NCBI RefSeq assembly: GCF_019649055.1
Contig: NW_026570337.1
Span: forward strand, 310,001-374,000
From: Paramacrobiotus metropolitanus
Taxonomy: Eukaryota > Tardigrada > Eutardigrada > Parachela > Macrobiotidae
Reading direction: 5' to 3'
Length of the DNA: 64,000 nt
The notes beneath the pieces were generated by a model that was not told the DNA's origin, searched no databases, and saw only the letters and a list, made by a program, of their open reading frames with translations. Position numbers and translations under genes: made by a program. This document shows, one piece after another, positions 43,237 to 53,688 of the stretch. The first letter of the stretch is position 1. Every line of letters starts with the position of its first letter.

Positions 43237-44360
43237 ATGAAACTGGCTACGTTAATGAAGTTGTATCTCCGGAAAAATATCTCTCGACGGCTGTTTTTAA
43301 TTTTGCGACGTAAGATACTTCGACGGAGACGAAAAACATATTTTCATGACGAATGGCGTGCAGCATCATTTAGCCTGAATGCTTTAAGCGAGAAGGAATG
43401 CTGGGATTTTTTCCGCTTTAAAAAGCATGATCTTCCTATGTTGGCGACGGCGCTTAAAATTCCGGATTTGGTGTGGACTGCAGAAGGAGACTGTGTAAAT
43501 GCTGTGGAGGCCTTGTGCATTTTGTTGCGCCGCCTGTGTTATCCAAATCGATGGATAGAACTGCGTAAATTTTTTGGCCGTTCCCAAGGCTCCATGTCGA
43601 GAATTTTCTACGCGGTCTTGTCAATACTGGATTGCTTGTGGTCGAAGCATCTTTCCCGCCTGGATCATCCCTGGTTGTCAGAAGAAGATCTCGCGGGTAC
43701 GCGTCGGCTATCTCACAGAAAGGAGGTGTCTTCCCTGATGTTTCTGCCTTTATCGACGGGACGGCGCGCCCCATTTGCCGACCAACATATAACCAGAAGA
43801 TCATGTACAGCGGCCATAAACGTCTCCACTGCACCAAGTGGCAGTCTATTCTACTACCAAACGGTAAATTCATATTTTTTCTCAATTAATAAATTACTGT
43901 AAATTTGTAATTGTTTTTTTAAACTTCTTTCACTGAGATTTAGTACATTTCAATAATTTTTGGATGTTACATTTATTAAAGTTCTGACATTTTGCTTTAG
44001 GATTAATTTGCAACCTGTACGGCGGTGAACCTGGTAGTGTCCATGACAGTCGCATGTTTCAAGAGAGTAAAATGCTAGGGCGATTGAAAACTATGCAAAG
44101 AACCCTTTTGCCGGAAATTCGCGCTATATGGAGATTCTGGTTATGGAATGAACGATTATTTAAGGAAGCCGTACTCAAAACTTCAGACAGCGTACAACCG
44201 CGTGAAGAGACACCAGAACGATGCCATGAAAACTGTTCGGGAATCTGTGGAATGGGGGTTCAAGGAAGTGGTTGTTAAATTCGCTTTTGTGGACTTCAGA
44301 AAACAGATGAAGTTATTCGAGAAACCCGTCAACAAAATTTTTCGTGTGGCTATTTTTTTT
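43237..44360 (+). pseudogene. Harbinger DDE (Tnp4) transposase, decayed
   Basis: Starts at ATG 43237. An intron (43864-44000) joins ...LLPNG to LICNLYGGEPG in phase. The N-terminal helix-turn-helix region includes FFGRSQGSMSRIFYAVL. Catalytic blocks are AFIDGTARPICRP (first Asp), GGEPGSVHDSRMF (second Asp) and, near the end, SVEWGFK (Glu). Two frame changes, near 43.70 kb and near 44.12 kb, separate these blocks. The product would cut and paste the element together with the Myb-like partner. Confidence 0.8.
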
Positions 44361-44553
44361 TGACAAATTGTTGTAACTGTTTGTAGGCCCTAACCAAGCA
44401 AGTCAGTATTTTAATGTTGAACCACCAACACTGGAAGAATACCTGTGTTAAACATCGGAAATAAATTTCGGTAATCTACAAAGAGAAAATATTTCAATAA
44501 AAAACATCTCAAAATAAGACAACAAATAAAACAAAAATTTGAAAAGATCAGAT

Positions 44554-46592
44554 TTACAAATCAAAAAAATTGTTATTTGACCCCCGGCCTAGAATTGCCT
44601 GCCATTTTAATTTCTCAACTGCAATTCTCTCACGTTCAATATCCAGTTTTTTTAATTCGATCTCTTTTGCGTCAGTGGCTTGCTGTTCTTTGAGTTTTAG
44701 TTTTTTCTCGTCCTGCTCTTTCATAAAATTCATCCACATAATATCACTTTCTGCTTCCTTATCTTTTCGCATAGCTCGGGAAGATTTGAATTTCTTCTCT
44801 TCTGACATTTGTGGGACAGTGGCTGCTTTTTCTGCCCGTCGAAGCCGAACTTCCTCTTGCCAATCTTGAATGTCGCCGCCGTTGGCGCTGAGCCAGTCGT
44901 TCATGGCATCTTCATCATCTAGAATTCAAAAGCCCCGGTAACAGTTTGAAATTTTGTGCATCAAGACGAGCAAGTAAATGTCCAAAAAGTAATAAAATTT
45001 CTACGAAATTACGTAATCCAGCAATCAAGTTTGACGTGACGTACTTACAGGTAGGGTTGAAATTCATGAGGTTCAAACCCTGTTTTGAAAGGAAATGAAA
45101 TGAAACGTGAAATGAAAAGAAATGAAATGAAACGTGAAATAAAATTATTTAAAAAAATAATTTTATTTTAATAATATTAATTATCACACTTTAATGACTT
45201 TTCCGGTTGTTTCAATACTTGTTTTCAAGATATTATTCAGAACTAAAACCTCACCTTATTCAGAAATCAAATCTCACTTTATTCAGAAATCAGAAATCAA
45301 AACCTTATTCAGAAATCAAAACCTCACTTTGTGAGTGGTTATCACCACTCACAAAAAACGATACGAGAGTACAGTACAAAATACGATCAACCGCAAAACC
45401 GGTAAGTAAGAGTTGAAACCTGGCGCTTTTGGTTTTATTGTATCTTCAGATATTATGCAATGACTGTGTTAAACGCATCGGTCCAAAAAGATTTATTTTC
45501 CTATTTGCCATAAGTCCATAAAATTTGGGTACCTACTCTAGTTGTTATAAGCAGAAAGCGAAGCAAGAATTACTAGTAAGTACCAGTGTCGCTTCTTGTG
45601 TTGCCATCGGCGGGTGCCCGACGATCGCATTAGAAACTCGCTTATACTAATTACTCGCTAATACCGATGGATACATCGCGTTTACACCAAAAGCAGTCAA
45701 ATCTGCGCCAGGTTTTATAATTTTTTTGCAGAAAATTGTATGAAACACGTTAATTTCAAGCGGTATCATCGCATTTCAAATGATTTCACAATTTCACGAT
45801 TTCTTTCATTTCACATTTCATTTCATTTCCTTTTCACGTTTCACGGAAGGGTCCGCATGATCATGAAATAAAATGAAATGAAACATGAAATATGAAATGC
45901 ATGAAATCATGATTTCAACCCTACTTACAGGAACTGTCAGAAAAAATAGAAAATTTAAAACTGAAAATCTTCGAAATCTAACACAAACTAAATCAGCGAT
46001 ATTTTCTCAAGAAATCAGAAATACTGGATATCTACAAGAAGAACTTAAAGGTGCATTTGTATATACCGTACATTAACATCCATTTACGTAATTTTTTTAA
46101 ATTATTTTGCTTGTTAAGCTTCTTACCGGATAAAACGGAGACATCGTCAGGAGCTTCCTGCTCGCCGTTCTTTCGCCCGTGCTCTCCTGCAGAAACCATG
46201 AAGGCCGCTGTCCGCTTGCGCATGGCCATTTGCTCAGCATGGGCCTTAGATTTCTGCTGACGCGTTTCATCGGCTCTCTTTACAAGAGTCAAAATTTCCT
46301 GGAGTAGCTGCTCCATCTTGTTGTAATCCTCCTCCGTTCCACTTCGGAATTTTTTTTGCAGGTCGTTCGCCTGGAATGCCGTGATGACCACGCTAAGTCT
46401 TTCTTTCACAGCTCGGACGTCCAGAGACTTTGAAAACAGAGCAGCATCGTTCAGACTTTCCACCACATCCATCCAAGCTTTCTCCTTGTTTTCTGCCGCA
46501 TAGGGATTAAAATGTTGGACTTCACCCAACAAGGTCAAATCAGCTTTCGCGTAGAATCGATTATAAGTTTTTTTAACTAGAGTTTTTTCCAT
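44554..46592 (-). CDS. Harbinger Myb/SANT-like DNA-binding protein (276 aa)
   Basis: Two exons, 46592-46127 and 44918-44554, agree in phase (donor GTAAGA, acceptor CTAG) and remain fully open. The N-terminal Myb-like trihelix has FNPYAAENKEKAWMDVVESL and VRAVKERLSVVITAF. The C-terminal half is a long charged coiled coil (KLKLKEQQATDAKEIELKKL). In Harbinger elements the second protein carries the transposase to the nucleus and to the termini. The 1.2 kb intron is mostly made of a later MITE insertion. Confidence 0.75.
45051..45924. mobile_element. Nested MITE (874 bp) with TTACAG duplication
   Basis: Terminal inverted repeats start GTAGGGTTGAAAT. TTACAG stands directly outside both ends (45045-45050 and 45925-45930). 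Subterminal regions are full of GAAATGAAAT units on one side and their inverse on the other. It has no coding gene. It sits in the intron of the Harbinger Myb-like gene, so it is younger than that element. Confidence 0.8.
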
Positions 46593-47390
46593 TATGAACG
46601 TTCGTGAAGCAACAAGTTAAAAATTAAAATAAAATACTACGTATAATTTGAAAATAAACGCACGACTGACACGAGCCAGTGCACACAAGGCAACCGATGT
46701 GTATTATTGCAATATACCGCGGCCAAATTAGATTTTACAGCCTGTTTCGGTGCGCTCCTGGGATTCATATTTTCATTGTTTATTTTGGCTTTTATCGCCC
46801 GACAAAACATATCAGAAAGTAGGAAATACTTTTTTCTATCATTCTGCAAAAACAAAACGGAAATTGGTCCACTACATCTTCCACAGCAACATTTCGCAAC
46901 AGACACACGATTCAAAGCATAAATTCCGTATTTTACGGAATCGTGCGAAACGAATGGGGCTATGACTCACGCAAAAGAGGCGGAGATTAGTATTAGGGTC
47001 CGTATTCGTGGTGCGCAGATTACTTTCTAATAATGGCTAAGCTGAGTGTTTCCCTTCCACGTTACGCGGTTTTGTTTTGTAGATACAGTAAATGAAAACT
47101 GAAATTTCTACCAAAATGAAATGAATTTAGCAGCGTTTTCTGCAGTTTCCGGTCAATGGCCTGGGCGTGCAACCCTCTCAGGACGGCAGTTACGGCTGTT
47201 TTCGAACCGTCGCAACTGCAGAGTGCCATCTCATGATTCTCATCTCAGTCATCTGGCAGACTTTCTCTTTTGCATTTTGCAACTGCAGTTCCGCATTGTG
47301 CGTCTTCCTTTATTCCAGTACAAGTTGCTCATCCTAAACACTAAATCTAAGTTTTGTAATTATCCAGTAAAGGCTGTCCGCTGTGGCAAC

Positions 47391-50231
47391 ATGTCGCAGC
47401 CCAGCAGTTCTGCAGAGGGGTCTCCTCATCGTCATGGTTGTTTGGCCGAGGAATTCCTGCGCGGACTGCACGAACTGCAGTCAACAGGCACCCTGTGTGA
47501 TGTCCTGCTGCAGGGCAGCGACGCAACGGTGGCTTCCCTGGGCATTCCCTGTCATCGCAACGTCCTTACCGCCCACTGCGGATATTTTCGCTCGCTCTTC
47601 ACGCACGATTGGAAGGAGTCCGCGCAGCGAGAACTGCAGCTGCAGAATATGGACACGCGCACGTTGAACGAGTAAGTTCACCTCGCCACGGTACGCCACT
47701 GGTGCAGTGTGTAGGCTTCTGTCAACCAGCTCACAGCTGCTTCATTTGATCCGTCCATCGTGTAGGGTGGTGCAGTTCATGTATACGCTGGATCTGCGCC
47801 TCAGCGAGTCCAACGTGGAGCGCATCTTGGCTGCCGCGCAGTTTCTGCAGATGGGTCGCGTGGCTGCCATGTGCTGGGAGTACTTGCAACGGCGCCTGAA
47901 CCTGTCCACCTGCCTGCAAGTCCACGCTCTGGCTTCCGACCTCCATAATCCCCGCCTGGCCGACGCCGCCCTGGCCATCATCCATCCGCAATTCCTGCGA
48001 CTGGCGCAGAGACAGGAATTTCTGCGAATGGAGGCACATCAGGTACCCACTACCCAGTCGCACCGTTTGGGCCTTTTAATAATTATTGATTATCATTTTT
48101 TTATTTGCTCGTCCTACTGTTGCACTATTTTTTTATTTGTTCGTCCCAGTATAACCTCCGGAAACCAAAGCGAATCCAAGCCAGAGAAAAGAAGAAAATT
48201 GGAGAAAGTACGTTGGCAATGCGTCTGATGAACGTGTTTGAGCGGATTCAAAAAATAAATATGGAGATACTCAATGTTAGCGGTGTTGGCTTCTTTAAGT
48301 TTGCTCTGAAAACGGTCGATCTGTTCGAATAATCTCTTTTTTGTTGTTAACCTTTAGCTGTTTTTTACCGACCAGACGTTGAAGTCCCGTTAACCGGGTT
48401 GTCTGCTCTTGATATATGAATGAATGAATGTGTTGCAGCTGGCAGAGCTGTTGGCGTCGGATGACGTGGAAGTGTCCAGTGAAGATGAAGTGTGGGAGGC
48501 GGTGCGGCGATGGCTGGATTACGACCGTGCTGAGCGACTGGCGCAGCTGCCCGCGGTGCTGCAGAGTGTCCGTGCTGTCTTCCTGAGCGAGCAGTGTCGA
48601 CGGCAGTACAACGGGGCCTGGGATAGTGCGGCGTCGGGAATGGGCGGTGGGAGTGGGACGACGCTCAACAGCAGTCCGCGGCACGCCTTCGGTGAGTGGA
48701 ACTCAGTCGGTCGGTGTACAGCGACGGTTTGCTTACGACGATTTTGAAATTGCCATGATGAAATGAAAATTGCAGTTGTCTCCTAAAAAAAACATTGTAA
48801 TTGTTGCGGAGGTTAAAAACATGTTTTCCTTAAAACAAACTGCAGATTCGTTTTTAACGGTCAGTTAATGGTGTTGCGGTGGTGGCAGGCACGCAGGAAG
48901 TGTTGGTCTGCGTGGAAGACTGGAAGGGGTATGAGCAGTGCAGTGCGGTGCAGGTGTTCAGCCCGTCCATCCCGGCCGTGTGGCGCCAGACCGATCTGCC
49001 GCTGCTGGTTGAGAATGCCAAGGCCGTCGTGCTGGACGATGGCCGGCTGATGATGATCTGCTGCATCCACGGCGTGAAGACGGTGCAGCGCGATCGCCGC
49101 TACACCGGTTTAATGGGTGGACCGCCGGTGCCACTGGCCGACCTGCAGCCCCGGCGTGGTGACGAGGCGGTGGCGCTCCTCAATGGGCGTGTTTATGTGG
49201 CCGGTGGGCATGGTTACGCACCTTCAGTGCCAGTAGCGGTACTGTCGTCCGTCGACGCCTACGATCCGAAGAGCAATGCGTGGAGTACGCTGGCCCCGCT
49301 CCCTATCGGCCTGATTGACTTGGTGCTGGTGCCGTATGACGGGCTGTTGTACGCCTTCGGTGGAGCAACCATGGACCGACAGGCTAGCCGTGCAGCCTTT
49401 GCCTACGATCCGACCGCTGACGACTGGAGCCGGCTGCCGGACATGCCCACGGCACGCTCCTATTGCGCGGCGTGTGTCGCGCCCGACGGGCTGATCTACG
49501 TTGTGGGTAGGTTACGAGTTACTATCGTACAAGTATGAGTGATCGATGTCGAAAGGTGAAGTCCCTGTTCTCGGTACTTTTATCGACATGGTTGAAAAGC
49601 AAGACGTGTATTTTGCCTTTAAATTAGCTAAACGGCAATGATGCTGAAAAGCGAGTAGCGGCTCTAACGACGTAGCCGGAGTTCGATTCCCCCATCGGCG
49701 CCTTTTTCAGCCGTTTCTCGGTTTCCCTCGGACTGCGCTCTGCTTAGAATGCCATGGATTTTGGTTGTTGTTACTGGTGCAATTTGTTACGACATTGCAT
49801 TAGATTATATAGTTAAGTCGCTGTGGTCCATTGCGTAGGGGGAGACGCGGAGGACAGGAAGCCCTGCGTGCGCGTAGAGGCCTACGATCCCAACAGCCGT
49901 CAGTGGCTGAGGAAAGGTATGTTCTCAGCGTTATTTTACTGGAAAATGTTAGTATTGTTGATAATAACTAGTAATCAGGAATTTTAATGGTGTTAATTAA
50001 ACGACAGGCGATCTGGTCCATCCGCGGCGGCAGCCGGCCTGTGCGTGTCTGGACGGGCAGCTGTACCGGTACGTCCTGGGTGGGAACGCGTTTTACAGTG
50101 GGCACGGTACGGACGATAGGAGCGTGGAAGTGTACGATGCCGCTGCAGACCGCTGGCTGCGGCACGCCTGCCGGCTGTCGGGCGACATCGTGGGCTGCGG
50201 CGCTGTCACGATGAAACTGAAACCGGCTTGA
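47391..50231 (+). CDS. BTB-BACK-Kelch protein (Kelch-like family)
   Basis: Six exons (47391-47671, 47766-48042, 48439-48691, 48889-49506, 49839-49916, 50008-50231) agree in phase and give 577 codons including the stop. The BTB domain spans about residues 15-125 (LCDVLLQGS, HRNVLTAHCGYFRSLF, VVQFMYTLDLRL). BACK follows (HALASDLHNPRL, EVWEAVRRWLDYD). Kelch repeats run from about residue 270 to the end (GRVYVAGGHGYA, VDAYDPKSNAWSTL, AYDPTADDWSRLPDMPTARS, VEAYDPNSRQW, VEVYDAAADRWLR). Such proteins are usually CUL3 ubiquitin-ligase adaptors that bind substrate with the Kelch propeller. I chose Met at 47391 because the frame upstream has no BTB-like sequence. No orthologue is assigned. Confidence 0.88.
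49612..49744 (+). mobile_element. SINE-related copy in a Kelch-gene intron
   Basis: From about 49660 the sequence matches the tRNA-derived SINE of 50.7-52.1 kb: CTAACGACGTAGCCGGAGTTCGATTCCCCCATCGGCGC, then TTTTTCAGCCGTTTCTCGGTTTCC (quoted in parts of the same stretch, 49662-49722). The B box (GTTCGATTCC) is kept and the 5' part differs. It lies in the intron between exons 4 and 5. Confidence 0.65.
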
Positions 50232-50748
50232 CGCTGCACTACCCGGCGTCGCCGTCATCCCGGGACGGGAATGGGAATGCGATGAATGTGAGCGTGATGC
50301 GTGTCGGTGTGGAGCACGGGAGGAAGAAGGGGATTCAGGAAATGTACTGCTCCACGCGGTGGATTCGTTTTTGCGGTGACATTGCGGTTTGTTTTTTGCG
50401 GTGACATCATATCCATGTTGTGGAAGTTTTCTTATGGTCTCTGTACTCTGCTCAGAGTTTTAATGAATCTGCTTCTTTTTTTTTTATGAATCCACGAGAA
50501 ATACAATACATGTATGCGGGCAGATGTTGTCCGAATGATCGCCTGTTGGTTAACAGTCGTCAGCAGTGCCTCAAAAAATTACAGTAGAAGTATCGATGTA
50601 ATGTTGCTGACATGTTGTGCTTAGTAATCTCCATCGATCGCAGGCAGTGGCTGCTACATATGGAGTCTTCATCAAGGGCATAAATATTTGTCTGACGCCA
50701 CGAAGAGCGTACAAAGCCTTTTTACCATTTCACAAATCCCATACCATT
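50232..50748. other. 3' flank of the Kelch gene
   Basis: Holds the 3' UTR; a candidate polyadenylation region is near 50.50 kb. No further gene seen. Confidence 0.5.
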
Positions 50749-50749
50749 A

Positions 50750-50919
50750 AAACCAGGGCGCTATCCACTGGAAACGGCCGAAAAATTCACCGATGGGCGA
50801 ATCGAATCGCGGCAACGTCGTTAGATCCGCGTAGGCAGTACCACTGCACCACGGCGCAATACGTTGAAATCCTTTGAAAGACTTCATCGCTGTACGTGAG
50901 CCGCTTCTCGCCTCACACC
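50750..50919 (-). mobile_element. tRNA-derived SINE, copy 1
   Basis: On the minus strand the copy has a pol III A box (TGGTGCAGTGGTA) followed by a B-box region that is more diverged than in its neighbours. The conserved tail ends in CGTTTCC...GCGCCCTGGTTTT. The tRNA-like part does not form a regular cloverleaf. Confidence 0.7.
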
Positions 50920-51298
50920 ATCTTCCAGTGGTCTTGGAGCACGCGCTCGTGCAGTGATTTGGTTATCAAGTATCAACCACCCCTAGTGTAATGTTGTGCC
51001 TCAGAGATCCTTAATTCATATGTGCGAGTATATTTTATCTGCCTATAAGTTGTAAGGTCAGTACTTACTCGTAATGGAATTTCACGCATAGTTCTCGTAA
51101 TTTGCATGCATTTATACAAAGGAACGCTTTTGCACAGTCTCCCATGTGAAAGCTTTTTCTCCCGGAAATCAGGCTTATTTGATAAAGAAAACAAATATAA
51201 GGCCTAAAACTACATAAGTAGAAGTTCTGGTACCGGTTTGAGAGTTTGCGCGACCGTCGCTCCCCCTACTGTATCTGTACCTGTACAGATGAATCAGC

Positions 51299-51478
51299 AT
51301 CTCAGCAGGGCGCCATCCGAGGGAAACCGAGAAACGGCCGAAAAATGCACCGATGGGGGAATCGAACCCCTGCTACGTCGTTAGATCCGCGTAGGCAGTA
51401 CCACTGCACCACGGCGCAAAGTGTTGAAAATCCTTGAAAGACTTTGTCGCTGTATATGAGCCGCTTCTCTCCTCACAC
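51299..51478 (-). mobile_element. tRNA-derived SINE, copy 2
   Basis: Minus-strand A box TGGTGCAGTGGTA and B box GGTTCGATTCC are intact. It shares its far end (GGATGGCGCCCTGCTGAG) with copy 3 and not with copies 1 and 4, so two subtypes exist. Confidence 0.75.
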
Positions 51479-51641
51479 CCCCCTTGCAGCTTTCGCTACG
51501 TCCTCGTAGCGAGCCTAAGCGATCCTCCACGCGGCTCCTTCTCCGCACTTTCCGAACGGCTCCTTCACCGAAAATCGGATGTAGAGGTTAACGCACTGGG
51601 CTCATACGCGAAGTGGACGTACCGAACCTTGATCTGCTACC

Positions 51642-51820
51642 ATCTCAGCAGGGCGCCATCCGAGGGAAACCGAGAAACGGCCGAAAAATGCACCGATGGG
51701 GGAATCGAACCCCGGCTACATCGTTAGATCCGCGTAGGCAGTACCACTGCACCACGGCGCAAAGTGTTGAAAATCCTTGAAAGACTTTGTCGCTGTACAT
51801 GAGCCGCTTCTCTCCTCACA
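51642..51820 (-). mobile_element. tRNA-derived SINE, copy 3
   Basis: Nearly identical to copy 2 over its whole length, including the intact A and B boxes. Likely a segmental duplicate or recent insertion. Confidence 0.75.
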
Positions 51821-51896
51821 AGCAGAAGAACCATGCGAGTATTCTGTACTTCCAGGCCAGTATAGCACTCACTGCGCGGTTTGATTGTGATGCAGC

Positions 51897-52077
51897 TAAA
51901 ACCAGGGCGCTATCCACTGGAAACCGAGAAACGGCTGAAAAATGCGCCGATGGGGGAATCGAACCCCGGTTATGTCGTTAGATCTGCGCAGGCAGTACCA
52001 CTGCACCACGGCGCAATACGTTGAAATCCTTTGAAAGACTTTATCGCTGTACGTCAGCTGCTTCTCTGCTCACACAG
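51897..52077 (-). mobile_element. tRNA-derived SINE, copy 4
   Basis: A and B boxes are present. The far end matches copy 1 (CCAGTGGATAGCGCCCTGG). Changes in the presumed anticodon stem are not compensated, arguing against a functional tRNA. Confidence 0.75.
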
Positions 52078-52271
52078 CTATGTGAAAACTAAGAGAAGTC
52101 ACGGCAGTGCGATCGGTTTGATAATCAACTGGCTAATTCAAGGCTAAATATTTGCTCAAGGTGATCAGATGGAAACGAGAATCCGGAACTTCCTTAGAAA
52201 AACACGAAAGGCTTTTTACCTGCCTAGTGCCTGGCGGCTGGCGATGAGGTCACTTGCATCCTGATCAGTAA

Positions 52272-52281
52272 AGGTATATAA
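52272..52281 (+). promoter_or_regulatory. TATA box of the small secreted-protein gene
   Basis: GGTATATAAC lies 94 bp before the start codon at 52366. This allows a transcription start about 30 bp downstream, near 52.30 kb, and a short 5' UTR. Confidence 0.6.
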
Positions 52282-52365
52282 CCACGTTCCAAGTGGAATA
52301 TAGCGTTAGCAGTGATCTGTTTTAGAACCATTTCGCTTGCTCAGCGGAGTTTGACCCTGTACAAA

Positions 52366-53036
52366 ATGGCCAAGCTAGTGCTTACGTGCCTACTCCTAGT
52401 GGCAGCCGGTAAGTGCAAATACTCGTATTTGTGCCTCTTAATTTGTTTCGTTATATGTACATGTGCCTCTTGTTCAAATTACCTGCCAGAATAGCAAATC
52501 ACTCCTCTTGTTATATTACAGAAATACCTTTTCGGTTTGTAATTTTCTTTTGGGTGTCAAATTACTTTAGGGGAAACGTTTGCTCAAGACATTAAATGTA
52601 GCGATCCGATAGAATGACTTTTGGTATCTGTACCTGATTTGATTTTGCAGCGAGCTGCATTAAAGGCGCCGGCAGCCGCCGCGGCAGTGTCAGCGAGGGC
52701 AGCAAACAGCGAGTGGAGAGCCTGACGAAGCTGTGCGCCGACGAAGTGGCCCGCCAGCTGGTGCCTGAGTTCGCCGGGGAGTACCAGGCCGCGGTCAAGG
52801 GCATCCTCTATCCCCATAAAGTACCCCAGGCCCTGGACAAAGTCGACGCGGAAGTGACGAAGATCCTGGAGGAGCGCTACGGCATCGGCGGTGGGGCGCT
52901 GACGGAGCTGGTTAAGAGCATCCGCCAACAGGCCGAACAGCAGCCGAACCCCAAGAAGCGCAAACACCAGGAGGAGCCCCTGGACTGGAAGGTCCTCGGC
53001 ATGGTTCCCCGCTGCGTCAAGAAGCCCAAGGCATGA
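52366..53036 (+). CDS. Small secreted helical protein with basic C terminus (142 aa)
   Basis: Exon 1 (52366-52408) encodes a signal peptide (MAKLVLTCLLLVAA). Exon 2 (52651-53036) follows in phase to TGA. The mature part is Gly/Ser/Arg-rich at first (SCIKGAGSRRGSVSEGSK), then helical and charged (LTKLCADEVARQLVPEF, ALDKVDAEVTKILEERYG). The C-terminal region has NPKKRKHQEE and ends VKKPKA. Exon 2 is much more GC-rich than its flanks, which supports coding. I recognise no family. A secreted protein with a nuclear-localisation-like cluster is unusual. Confidence 0.7.
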
Positions 53037-53688
53037 TCGTCGTTTTTCGTTACATTTATTCTGGAAAGTTGTTAACGTTTGCGGGATTTACAGTTTAAGG
53101 CCCTGTGCGCTGTTTATAGCGAGACAATTGTTAATCGGACTTCTCATTTAAGATTGACACGGCTGTCGACTTTCATCGATTCGTTGATTCTACCACGTAA
53201 ATTACAACAAATAAATAAGCAAATCGAAAAATCTATAAATAAATGCGGAAGCAAGAATTATAGTTTCAAACAAAAAAAATCTGAATATACTCTGTCGAAT
53301 ATATGAAATCCGAATATACTCTGTAAATGCTGTCGTAGCATAGACAAAATTAATATTCTATACTACCGCTTTATTGTTCACCGGAGTATTACACAGGATC
53401 ACGTACTTAACCGTTATGCAGACAAAAAAGATACGACTAGAATCACTAGATAAAATGAATAATACGCTGCCTCGCACTTAGTAGCGGCACTTGACAAAAC
53501 AGCTCAGTCAAAGGCCAATGCGTCTATAAGGTCTGGTGCATGTGCAAAATAAACGACTCTGCTTAGCGCAGTCCCGCCATAATTATCAGCTTCGAGTTAC
53601 CAATGCGCATGCTATTAATTAAACAACCAGATCGGGCCGCTGTGCGATCCGTGCAGCCGACAGACGAATGGGCGTGGCCTGGGTCGGA
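53037..53688. other. Gap between convergent 3' ends
   Basis: Holds the 3' UTRs of the secreted-protein gene (plus) and the ETS gene (minus). AATAAATAAG near 53.21 kb is a plausible polyadenylation region. No other gene seen. Confidence 0.5.

Larger units (their letters stand above)
42969..47028. mobile_element. PIF/Harbinger DNA transposon, 4,060 bp
   Basis: About 44-bp terminal inverted repeats (AGAAAGYAATCTGC..., sharing ACCACGAATACGGAC) differ at roughly 8 sites. The flanking bases are AAT on both sides, consistent with a 3-bp duplication, although the family usually uses TWA. Inside are the two expected genes in convergent orientation: a DDE transposase (plus) and a Myb/SANT-like protein (minus). 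An 874-bp MITE has inserted in the intron of the second. The transposase is decayed, so this copy is not autonomous. Confidence 0.85.

Noticed and set aside
47121-47390. N-terminal extension of the Kelch protein from an earlier start
   Set aside because: In frame, but with no BTB-like sequence and a 5'-UTR-like character. The Met at 47391 gives the usual N terminus length.
48105-48332. Extra exon in the Kelch gene intron
   Set aside because: Exons at 47766-48042 and 48439-48691 join in phase and continue the BACK domain directly, so no extra exon is needed.
51299-52077. Four tandem functional tRNA genes
   Set aside because: A and B boxes are present, but the anticodon arm would need a 12-base loop, the T stem and acceptor do not fit standard spacing, and changes between copies are not compensated. 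A SINE is the better explanation.
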